A stretch of 64,000 bases of DNA from Polystyrenella longa (GTDB lineage: Bacteria; Planctomycetota; Planctomycetia; Planctomycetales; Planctomycetaceae): contig NZ_CP036281.1 of the NCBI RefSeq assembly GCF_007750395.1, positions 1-64,000 of the forward strand, read 5' to 3'. The notes under the pieces are model-generated. The model was not told the DNA's origin and made no database searches. It saw only the letters and a program-made list of their open reading frames with translations. Positions 30,348 to 37,633 of the stretch are shown here, piece by piece. The first letter of the stretch is position 1. Each line of letters starts with the position of its first letter. A program made the position numbers and the translations under genes.

Positions 30348-31370
30348 TCAACCGTGGCTGGCGGCCAACTGCGCGACGGCATAGGCGCAGGCCGCCGTAG
30401 AGAGTGCGGGGGTGAACAGCTGATCGAGCCAGAGTCTCTCTGCGTTTTTCAGCTCAGGAAATGCAGAGATTAAGCGGTCCGCGAGAAAACAGCCTTCACC
30501 AGAAAGATAAACAGAACTGATCGGTTTGTCGCAGCGGTTTAAGATCTGTTGGAGTGCTTTCTGCATCCGCTGGAGATGTTGTTCCCGCAACCAGGCCGCC
30601 ATCGAATCGAGTTGCTCTGTCGGGAATTCTGTCCGGTCACAACAGAGCATGCGGCAAAGACGATCCTGAGCTGCGGCTTTGGTTGCTGGTTTTCCGTTCG
30701 CGGTGTCGGTCTCCTGTTTCGATTCGGGGAGATCGCCCGAGAGCAGATATAAATCGTAAGTCGTCGCAAACTGCTCCGCCGCAAGCGGGATTAATCCGTC
30801 ACCCATGGGCACCTCCTGCGCCAGGGCCATCACTGGGGTCCGACGGACGCCGGCATAGACCAACTCACCCGACCGAAGTCGTTCAACATCGGTCAGACCG
30901 ATGGTGGCGGGGAGTCCATTTTCAATGGGAATCAGATCGGTGGTAGTAGAACCGATATCGATCAGGAGTGCCTGCTTCGAGGGGTTTGTTTGGCCGACCC
31001 AGGTTGCAAGTGCATGCCAGTTCGCTGCGGCAACCAGGAGTGGAAACTCGACGGCAAACTCCGCGTCGACGAATTCTCCCCCTGTTTGCCAGACATCGAC
31101 TTGCCGACCTTCAGCCGCAATTTCCACCGCATCCAGAATGGACGAGACACCTTCCCATTTGGTTTCGTAACAGTCGGCCAGTTCGCCCGTCATCGTCACC
31201 GCCAGCCGGTCGACGGGTGGTAGCGAGTTCAATATTTCGGATAGCACGAACGGGAGTTGGTCCGGTTCTTTCCACAAGGGAAAGGGTTGGCTCACGGTCA
31301 CTCCATCCAAGTGGGCCGCTTTGATATTGGCTCCACCGATGTCGAGCCCCACGATATGATTGCCCGTCAT
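30348..31370 (-). CDS. H4MPT/methanofuran-linked C1 pathway protein (MfnF-like)
   Basis: A 340-residue protein of the hydantoinase A/oxoprolinase-like ASKHA fold, of the group annotated as H4MPT-linked C1 transfer pathway protein, to which methanofuran-synthesis protein MfnF belongs. Seen: N-terminal IVGLDIGGANIKAAHLDG, LAVTMTGELADCYETKWEGV, ALLIDIGSTTTDLIPIENG, and GEGCFLADRLIS in the C-terminal lobe. In methylotrophs and Planctomycetes these genes accompany tetrahydromethanopterin formaldehyde-oxidation enzymes; none is adjacent here. A lysine/proline-free central insert (LPESKQETDTANGKPATKA) is variable. Function in cofactor synthesis is inferred. Confidence 0.8.
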   Translation of the reverse strand: MTGNHIVGLDIGGANIKAAHLDGVTVSQPFPLWKEPDQLPFVLSEILNSLPPVDRLAVTMTGELADCYETKWEGVSSILDAVEIAAEGRQVDVWQTGGEFVDAEFAVEFPLLVAAANWHALATWVGQTNPSKQALLIDIGSTTTDLIPIENGLPATIGLTDVERLRSGELVYAGVRRTPVMALAQEVPMGDGLIPLAAEQFATTYDLYLLSGDLPESKQETDTANGKPATKAAAQDRLCRMLCCDRTEFPTEQLDSMAAWLREQHLQRMQKALQQILNRCDKPISSVYLSGEGCFLADRLISAFPELKNAERLWLDQLFTPALSTAACAYAVAQLAASHG

Positions 31371-31494
31371 TTAGTTTCCGTACTCTGCTTTTCAGATTGT
31401 TACCATTGTATGCCAAACCTTCTTCTATATCTCATCTAGCCGTTCTGGTACAAGAACCGCTTCTATTTCAGAGAACATCTCGGCACGCTAAACG

Positions 31495-31530
31495 TAAAAA
31501 AACAACGAAACCTTGCAGCAACGTTGTTTT
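31495..31530 (-). terminator. Intrinsic terminator after the ricin-type gene
   Basis: A 9-bp stem (AAAACAACG at 31499-31507 with CGTTGTTTT at 31522-31530) with a 14-base loop, flanked by A/T runs on both sides, so it could work in both directions. On the minus strand it follows the ricin-type gene by about 30 bp and ends in a T run, separating it from the MfnF-like gene. Confidence 0.75.
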
Positions 31531-31558
31531 TAATGAAACGAAATCAACAAGAGATGGC

Positions 31559-32368
31559 TTATTTATAAGCATTCGTGATTTCATAGAGGTCGGAATTGCC
31601 AATCCAGACCACTCGTTTCCGATGGAGATCTAATTGAATCTGCATTTGGCGGGCGGGATCCGAAAGGTAGACAGACCATTCATCTCGGTTCACTTCCCGA
31701 AATTGATTGGGACCATCCGCATTGTATTCCATCCATTTTCCACCACCCACAGACATAACAACACCTGGAGTGTTATTGTGTTTGTAGAAAACCGCTTTCA
31801 CGTTATTACCTTTGACGGCATCGTCGTTCTGCTTATTCTGGCTTACTTTAGTCAGCTTCCAGAACTGCCCTGTAAAGTTACCAGAATCGGCCAACGTGGG
31901 TGTGTTATTTTTCCCATCATTGATAATGTCCAGCGATTTTCCATCGCCTTGCCACATGGTCGTCAATCGATAGTGATTGTTCTGGATAGGAGTTAATTTC
32001 CAGAACTGGCCTGAAACATCGGCTTTATCAGCGAGAATAGGCTGATTGTTCTGAGCACTATCGTTTACGATGTCCAAGGCTTTATTTTCACCTTGCCACG
32101 AAGTTGTCAGACGATAATACCCATCGCGAATAGGCGTGATCTTCCAAAGCTGACCGCTGACATTCGCTTTATCAGCGAGAACAGGTCGATTATTTTTTTG
32201 GCCATCGTTGATAATGTCTAAAGCTTTGTTGTCACCTTGCCATTGAGTCGTCAGTTTGTAATAGCTATTGGGATCGATGGGGTCTGCAGCAAACCCGGGT
32301 GAAGTCTGAAGTACGAAGGTCGCCAGCAGGGCAACGGATAAAACAGAGAGAGTAAATCGAATCTTCAT
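31559..32368 (-). CDS. Secreted ricin-type (beta-trefoil) lectin-like protein
   Basis: A 269-residue exported protein. A signal peptide (SVLSVALLATFVLQTSPGFAA) is followed by three tandem repeats of about 45 residues, each with the pattern YRLTTxWQGDxKxLDIxNDG, then ADxxxxSGQxWKLTPI: the QxW and LDIxN signatures of RicinB-like trefoils. A further domain of about 85 residues follows (AVFYKHNNTPGVVMSVGGGKWMEY, ending near SDLYEITNAYK), with no family recognised. It probably binds carbohydrates outside the cell. It stands alone with its own terminator; the upstream region is AT-rich. Confidence 0.82.
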   Translation of the reverse strand: MKIRFTLSVLSVALLATFVLQTSPGFAADPIDPNSYYKLTTQWQGDNKALDIINDGQKNNRPVLADKANVSGQLWKITPIRDGYYRLTTSWQGENKALDIVNDSAQNNQPILADKADVSGQFWKLTPIQNNHYRLTTMWQGDGKSLDIINDGKNNTPTLADSGNFTGQFWKLTKVSQNKQNDDAVKGNNVKAVFYKHNNTPGVVMSVGGGKWMEYNADGPNQFREVNRDEWSVYLSDPARQMQIQLDLHRKRVVWIGNSDLYEITNAYK

Positions 32369-32742
32369 TAGAGAACTCCTTTAGATAGGACAGAGAAGAA
32401 GATTGGCAGGATTGCCAGAGAGGAGAAGTGCAATCAGGCATTTACCTGACTATCTGTGATCTGATCCTACCGCTACAGGTTGAAGAGGAAAACCTGAGGA
32501 CACATGCTAATTTAATTATTAATCAAACTGTACAGTTAGCATTATAACGTTTATTAATTGTTAGTCTCATCAAAATATTGACTGAAACATAGATTAAAAC
32601 TGAGTGCGGTCTACAGCATGAGAAACCTGGATAGGTGCCTCCAGAAATCTGCGAAGCGATTCAATAGGAAAGTGGGATAATAACTTTCAGTTGGGGTAGC
32701 TACCTATGGGTGCATAGTTTGATCTACGCACAATACCCTGAT
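32369..32742. other. AT-rich intergenic region upstream of the lectin gene
   Basis: 374 bp between folC's end and the lectin gene start. The stretch near 32500-32600 is clearly richer in A/T than its surroundings and should hold the lectin promoter. It contains no convincing gene, hairpin terminator or repeat. Confidence 0.35.
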
Positions 32743-34158
32743 TTAGAGTGGCTTCTGAAAAAACGAAGCTGGGTGGGAATCAGCAGAGGGCGGATTTGCG
32801 TTGCTCAACTTCTGCAGGTGTTCACGAATTTCAGCGGCGAGAAAGAAGGAGCCAGTCGTGCAGATCAAATCAGAAGAGGTTGCCGAGGCAGAAGCCATTT
32901 CCCAAGCTTCAATGGGCGTCTCGGCTAAACCGATGTCGGTGAAGCCAATCGTTTCCGCTATAGGAACTAACTCATCCAGCGGAATGGCGCGGGGATTGGT
33001 CTGAAAGGCGGTCAAGATGATGCGATCAAACCCGCGTCGCAATTCGTGGAGCATCTCAGCCGTCTTCTTGTCACGCGATGATGCAAAGATGACGGTCCTG
33101 TTCGTCGCGGGCACGAGTTCCAATGTTTTAATCAGGGCCGCGATGGAGGCAATGTTGTGCGCCGCATCGAGAATGACGATTGGTTCCGAACGGACGAGTT
33201 CAATTCGCAGCGGACAGCGAACAGTATTAATACCCGTTTGAATATGTTCAGACTCAATCGCGAATCCCTGTTCGCGTAACAGTTCACATGTTTGATAAGC
33301 TAACGCCGCATTTTCCGCTTGATGAAGCCCCGGCAATCCGGGTTGCAAATTTACGATCGCGTTGTCGCTGGTCCTAAGTTCCATCGTTCCCGTAAAACCG
33401 GTTTCCGGATTGAACTGCACTGCAGAGGATTCGATATGGAAGTTCGTCTCAAGTTCAGTGAGGGGAACGGCGAGTTGCTTGGCGATAGAGCGAATCACTT
33501 CTCGCGCGGCAGGATCGCGGACACCACTGACCAGCGGGACTCCCGGTTTAAGAATGCCGGCTTTCTCGGCAGCGATCTCTTCAACCGTCTCTCCGAGAAG
33601 ATTGGTATGGTCGAGACTGATGCAGGTGATGACTGTCACCAGAGGAGAACAGAGCCGAGTCGTATCGAGTCTTCCCCCCAGACCTGTTTCCAACACGGCA
33701 TAGTCGACATTCGATTGAAGGAAGTGCATCCACGCGAGTGCGGTGGCGATTTCGAAATAGGTAGGCGCCATCTGGCCGGGAAGTTGGTCCATCTCTTCCA
33801 GATGCGGTAGGAGCTGTTGGACCAGAGTGACCAGTTCTAATTCTGTGGGAAGAACCCCGTCGACCACCATCCGTTCTTCGAACCGATGCAGATGGGGTGA
33901 AGTAAACAGCCCAGTGCGATAACCGGCTGCTTGCAAGACGTTGGCGATCATCGTCGCCGTGGAGCCTTTGCCTTTGGTTCCCGCCAGGTGAATTGCCGGA
34001 ATGCGTGTCTGAGGGTTGCCGAGCCGTTCTAACAGAGCCGTCATGCGGTTCAGCTTGAGGTCGCTGGTGCTGTAACTGCCTACCGAGGCGCGCTCGTAGT
34101 TGATCCGTTCAAATAGAAACTGGATCGCCTCTTCGTAGTTGTGAACCTGATAACGCAT
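32743..34158 (-). CDS. folC: Folylpolyglutamate/dihydrofolate synthase
   Basis: Adds glutamate to dihydropteroate and/or folates. The 471-residue product has the Mur-ligase type fold: ATP loop HLAGTKGKGSTATMIANVL at about 59-77, GLFTSPHLHRFEER, PTYFEIATALAWMHF, VLETGLGGRLDTTRL, TCISLDHTNLLGETVEEIA with AEKAGILKPGVPLV, and the C-terminal domain motif VILDAAHNIAS. Planctomycetes often have a single folC carrying both activities. No folate gene is adjacent. Confidence 0.93.
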   Translation of the reverse strand: MRYQVHNYEEAIQFLFERINYERASVGSYSTSDLKLNRMTALLERLGNPQTRIPAIHLAGTKGKGSTATMIANVLQAAGYRTGLFTSPHLHRFEERMVVDGVLPTELELVTLVQQLLPHLEEMDQLPGQMAPTYFEIATALAWMHFLQSNVDYAVLETGLGGRLDTTRLCSPLVTVITCISLDHTNLLGETVEEIAAEKAGILKPGVPLVSGVRDPAAREVIRSIAKQLAVPLTELETNFHIESSAVQFNPETGFTGTMELRTSDNAIVNLQPGLPGLHQAENAALAYQTCELLREQGFAIESEHIQTGINTVRCPLRIELVRSEPIVILDAAHNIASIAALIKTLELVPATNRTVIFASSRDKKTAEMLHELRRGFDRIILTAFQTNPRAIPLDELVPIAETIGFTDIGLAETPIEAWEMASASATSSDLICTTGSFFLAAEIREHLQKLSNANPPSADSHPASFFQKPL

Positions 34159-34347
34159 AGGGAGATCGACGAGACCGGAAAGGGGATGGAGTGCAGCCGG
34201 AGTAAGTTTTAAGACGCCGGTGTAGTTTACCGACCGGAATTATTCTCTTTGAAGCGTCAGCAGCAAAATTCGCCAGCAGTTGTCCTAAGTTGATCGTTGA
34301 CCGTAGTGGGAAAACGCTCGATAGGAGTTAATATGGTGGATCGAGGT

Positions 34348-35004
34348 TCAGTCGAGGGCTTTGATACGGATATGGCGGAACTCCACTTTCAGAGGGCCTC
34401 CACTATGGACCTGTAAGGCGATCAGTCCCATTCGGGCGATTTCCGGATCGGGCTCGGTGAAGTCGACGGTAGTGACGCCGTTCATCGTCAATGTGATCTG
34501 GTTCCCTTTGGCTCGGATCGTATAGTCGATCCAGTCCGATTTATCGAGGGCTTCGACGACTTTGTCCGGTGTCTGGGCGAGGACCTTGTTACGGCGAGAT
34601 TCGTCGTACAGACAGCCCCAGTACTTTTCGCCAATGTCCGCCTGGTAACCGATCATTTCGTGGTTGTCGGGAATTCGTTCGGAGCGAAACTGAACGCCGC
34701 TGTTCCCTTTGCCTTCGCGTAAACGAAATTGCAAACGGAGTTCAAAATCGCCGTACCGTTGGGTCGTCGCCAGGAAATTGTTTTTTCGGATGCCGGGGGA
34801 GTCGCCCACGATGACGCCCTCTTTGACTTTCCAGAGGGAGGTATCTCCTTCCCAGCCGGTCATATCAGTTCCATTGAAGAGGAGCTCGAACCCCGGTTCC
34901 AGCTCAAAGAGAGCGGGTTCAGCGGCCGTCAAACTCGATCGTGACGGAACGGTGGAGAAGAGAAAACAGAGGGTTAGAAATAAAGGGAAAGCGTATCTGA
35001 ACAT
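34348..35004 (-). CDS. Secreted DUF1080 protein
   Basis: A 218-residue exported protein consisting of a signal peptide (FPLFLTLCFLFSTVPSRSSLTAAE) and one DUF1080 domain: LFNGTDMTGWEGDTSLWKV at the start, GDFELRLQFRLREGKGNSG in the middle, then DWIDYTIRAKGNQITLTMNG and IALQVHSGGPLKVEFRHIRI at the end. DUF1080 is a concanavalin-type beta jelly roll, very abundant in Planctomycetes; some members act on 3-keto-sugars, most are uncharacterised. Role: probable carbohydrate binding or hydrolysis outside the cell. Confidence 0.85.
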   Translation of the reverse strand: MFRYAFPLFLTLCFLFSTVPSRSSLTAAEPALFELEPGFELLFNGTDMTGWEGDTSLWKVKEGVIVGDSPGIRKNNFLATTQRYGDFELRLQFRLREGKGNSGVQFRSERIPDNHEMIGYQADIGEKYWGCLYDESRRNKVLAQTPDKVVEALDKSDWIDYTIRAKGNQITLTMNGVTTVDFTEPDPEIARMGLIALQVHSGGPLKVEFRHIRIKALD

Positions 35005-35446
35005 GAGGCTGGTCCTGTCGCAAGAATAGGGTGAAATTCCAGTGTACCAACCCCATCAACCGCAGACTATTCCCGTCATTAAATTCGCTACAACCGGTAA
35101 GGGCTGTTTCAGTTGCCAGGCTTCCCTGCTTTTCTTAATAAGAACCTTGAAGCGGCTTCAGCTTGAGGTGACGCTGGTCGAAGAGAGATACACACGGTGA
35201 AAAAGCTCCGCGCCTTAATGATTTGGTTGCCAAGTGAATTTGGCCTCCAGAGAGAGCGTGGGCTAAAACCTATCCTGAAACGTGGCTGTGGCGGTTTCTA
35301 ACCCTGTGAAATCAGGGCAATAGCGACCCATCACTGGGTTTCAGGACAATATTTAATCGTCCCCTCATCCCCAACCTGGCCCATTCAATCGGAAGCTGCT
35401 TGCAGGCTTCGCTGTTACGGCCATTTGACAGAAAAGTCTCTTGATC
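35005..35446. other. Divergent intergenic region, nothing recognised
   Basis: 442 bp between the DUF1080 gene (minus) and the BON-domain gene (plus), with room for both promoters. I see no repeat, strong hairpin or supported gene. A minus-strand open frame across 35312-35647 is a shadow of the BON gene. Confidence 0.35.
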
Positions 35447-35761
35447 ATGACGACCAAACATTATTTGGATGGACAGCATTCTCTCCATGAACTGGCTCAC
35501 AACGCCATCGTTTCTAATCCCTATTTCTTCGGCCAGAAAATCAAAGTCGATGTGCGCGGGGAAGATGTTATTCTGCGTGGAATGGTAAACACCTACTACC
35601 AGAAACAACTTGCGCAAGAGACTGTTCTGGACATCGAAGGAGTTCACTCGGTTCAGAACGAAATCGATGTCGATTCAGTTTGGAACCGGGGCCAGGGACA
35701 TCAGGACAAAACGTCCAGCCGATTCTACTCTGCGAATACGGTTCCCAGCTGGTCCTTCTAA
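35447..35761 (+). CDS. BON-domain protein
   Basis: A 104-residue protein with one BON domain, a small alpha-beta module found in OsmY and mechanosensitive channels, thought to bind phospholipid or other molecules. Seen: LAHNAIVSNPYFFGQKIKVD, then VILRGMVNTYYQKQLAQETV and the signature IEGVHSVQNEIDVD. There is no signal peptide, so it is cytoplasmic or peripheral. ATG 35447 is preferred over TTG 35441. Its 3' end faces ppk2. Confidence 0.85.
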   Translation: MTTKHYLDGQHSLHELAHNAIVSNPYFFGQKIKVDVRGEDVILRGMVNTYYQKQLAQETVLDIEGVHSVQNEIDVDSVWNRGQGHQDKTSSRFYSANTVPSWSF

Positions 35762-35815
35762 ATAGGGAAGCTGAATCAAGATTCAATCCGAGTCCACTCC
35801 ATGAAGGAGTGGACT

Positions 35816-37015
35816 CTACAGGATTGAACGCTGCTCCGGGCGTTGAGCATGAACCAGATGTGCTCTGCCGACCAGCAATGGATCGATGTGGCCAATCGTG
35901 TCGGAATTTTTGCCGTCATAGTCGAACTGATGCAGCACATGCCGCATCGCGTTCAATCGGGCTCGCTTTTTACAGTCCGATTTGACAACGGTCCAGGGAG
36001 CTTCGGCCGTGTCGGTGTAGAAGAACATCGCTTCTTTCGCTTCCGTGTATTCGTCCCATTTATCGAGTGACTCGATATCGATGGGTGAAAGCTTCCACTG
36101 CTTGAGCGGATGAATCTCTCGATTCTTGAACCGCCGCCGCTGTTCTTTCCGGCTGACGGAGAACCAGAGCTTAATTAAGTGAATACCGCTGCGTGTCAGG
36201 TTGTGTTCGAACTCAGGCGCTTGCCGCATGAACTCCTGATATTCTTCATCAGTGCAGAAGCCCATCACCCGCTCCACCCCCGCCCTGTTATACCAGGACC
36301 GATCCATCAGCACGATCTCACCATTGGTCGGCAGATGCTGGACGTAGCGTTGGAGATACCATTGCCCTTTTTCTGTGTCGGTGGGTTTATTCAGTGCGAC
36401 CACGCGAGCACCACGAGGGTTGAGGTGTTCCATGAACCGCTTGATCGTCCCCCCTTTTCCGGCGGCGTCGCGACCTTCAAAGAGCAGAACGAGTTTTTGA
36501 TCGGTCTTCTTGACCCAGGATTGTAGCTTGAGCAGTTCCACCTGTAGCTTGTACTTTTGCTTCTCGTAATTCTTACGAGACATCAGGTGTTTATACGGGT
36601 AACCCCCTTCCCGCCATTGGGGCGAGAGAGTTTCATCCGGCATAGGTGGTCCGCCCGAGCCGTCGGTTTGATGAATCAATGCCGCTCGCAGAAACTCAAC
36701 ATCGTCGGGAGAACTTCCTTCCAGAATCGCCTGAAGCACTTTGGCGAGAGTTTCCGGGTCGTGCGGAGGAACGCCACTGATTACGTCTTGCACGGCAGCA
36801 ATTTTGGCTTCTTGTGCGGCATCGACTTTTTTATTGATTTCGGCTTGCGCAATTCCCCGTTCTGTGCGACCGGGAGTGACATCTCCCAAGTTGACTGGGC
36901 GAGGTTTCCCGTTTGAAGACGCAGGCTTTGAATCCGATTTTTTCTCTTCCACCACGGTCTGGTCGAAATCGTTGTCCTGGTTCTTTTTTGATTTTCGTTT
37001 ACGGGACTTCGCCAT
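35816..37015 (-). CDS. ppk2: Polyphosphate kinase 2 (PPK2)
   Basis: Transfers phosphate between polyphosphate and nucleotides. Seen: Walker A GRDAAGKGGTIKRFMEHLNP, lid/Walker B MDRSWYNRAGVERVMGFC, and the PPK2 series IHLIKLWFSVSRKEQRRRF, EIHPLKQWKLSPIDIESL, DEYTEAKEAMFFYTDTAEAPW and VVKSDCKKRARLNAMRHVL. The PPK2 domain takes about the last 270 residues; the N-terminal extension is Lys-rich (MAKSRKRKSKK) and polar. The frame is open to an ATG at 37135 (439 residues), with poor ribosome sites at every candidate, so the start at ATG 37015 is a choice. It is divergent from the BlaI-type gene. Confidence 0.9.
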   Translation of the reverse strand: MAKSRKRKSKKNQDNDFDQTVVEEKKSDSKPASSNGKPRPVNLGDVTPGRTERGIAQAEINKKVDAAQEAKIAAVQDVISGVPPHDPETLAKVLQAILEGSSPDDVEFLRAALIHQTDGSGGPPMPDETLSPQWREGGYPYKHLMSRKNYEKQKYKLQVELLKLQSWVKKTDQKLVLLFEGRDAAGKGGTIKRFMEHLNPRGARVVALNKPTDTEKGQWYLQRYVQHLPTNGEIVLMDRSWYNRAGVERVMGFCTDEEYQEFMRQAPEFEHNLTRSGIHLIKLWFSVSRKEQRRRFKNREIHPLKQWKLSPIDIESLDKWDEYTEAKEAMFFYTDTAEAPWTVVKSDCKKRARLNAMRHVLHQFDYDGKNSDTIGHIDPLLVGRAHLVHAQRPEQRSIL

Positions 37016-37154
37016 GATTTGAGTCTTTGCTTCTTGTGCACGGGCCAGTTTTCTCTCAAGAGAATATTCATCGTAAACAGAAAGGGAAGCACTGTCAGTC
37101 CCTCCCTGAAGGAATGAGGACATCGATCCGAGCATTTTTTGTTTTCATAAAATG

Positions 37155-37213
37155 TGCGGAAGTATCCGCAGAAAGAGATTGACGAACAAACATAAAGTGC
37201 GGTACAGTCCGCA
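37155..37213 (+). promoter_or_regulatory. blaI promoter with two TGCGG-N6-CCGCA operators
   Basis: Two 16-bp palindromes: TGCGGAAGTATCCGCA at 37155-37170 and TGCGGTACAGTCCGCA at 37198-37213, centres 43 bp apart (about four turns). A promoter is readable between: TTGACG at 37179-37184, 18-bp spacer, TACAGT at 37203-37208, so operator 2 covers the -10 box. The BlaI-type repressor gene begins at 37245 with GGGAG at 37232-37236. This is the layout expected for autorepression. Operator 1 may also control ppk2 on the other strand. Confidence 0.8.
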
Positions 37214-37244
37214 TGTCAATGTTTTTTAACAGGGAGAACCGGCC

Positions 37245-37622
37245 ATGCCTGAATTCACCAAAGGAGAGCTGGAGGTCATGCAGATCCTCTGGAAACATGG
37301 TGAGATGAAGCCTGCGGAAATCGAAGAGCACTTTCCGTGGGAGATCACAAACTCTTCGCTCCGTTCGTACCTTTCGATTTTGTTGGACAAGGGGCATCTT
37401 ACCCGGCATCGACGGGGTAAAGCATTCTTCTACCGGGCGAAAACGAAGCAAGCTTCCACCTTTCGGCAGATGCTGAGCGAACTGACTCGCACCTGCTGCG
37501 ATGGCTCGGTTGAGAAACTGCTTTGCCATCTGATCCGCTCTGAAAAGTTGTCGGAAGAAGATTTGCTTGAACTGAAACGCATCGCGGAAACAGACAATTC
37601 CGATCCGGATCCTAAAGCTTAA
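37245..37622 (+). CDS. BlaI/MecI/CopY-family repressor
   Basis: A 125-residue winged-helix repressor of the BlaI/MecI family, normally inactivated by cleavage by the partner BlaR1/MecR1-type protease. Seen: FTKGELEVMQILWKHGEMKPAEIEEH, then the recognition part SLRSYLSILLDKGHLTRHRRGKAFFYRA and a C-terminal dimerisation helix region with a Cys pair (TCCDG). The gene is 11 bp ahead of the M56 protease gene and is probably co-transcribed. Two matching palindromes lie upstream. Target genes are unknown; this pair is far larger than a beta-lactamase system and no beta-lactamase is nearby. Confidence 0.92.
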   Translation: MPEFTKGELEVMQILWKHGEMKPAEIEEHFPWEITNSSLRSYLSILLDKGHLTRHRRGKAFFYRAKTKQASTFRQMLSELTRTCCDGSVEKLLCHLIRSEKLSEEDLLELKRIAETDNSDPDPKA

Positions 37623-37633
37623 GGGACGCCCTC

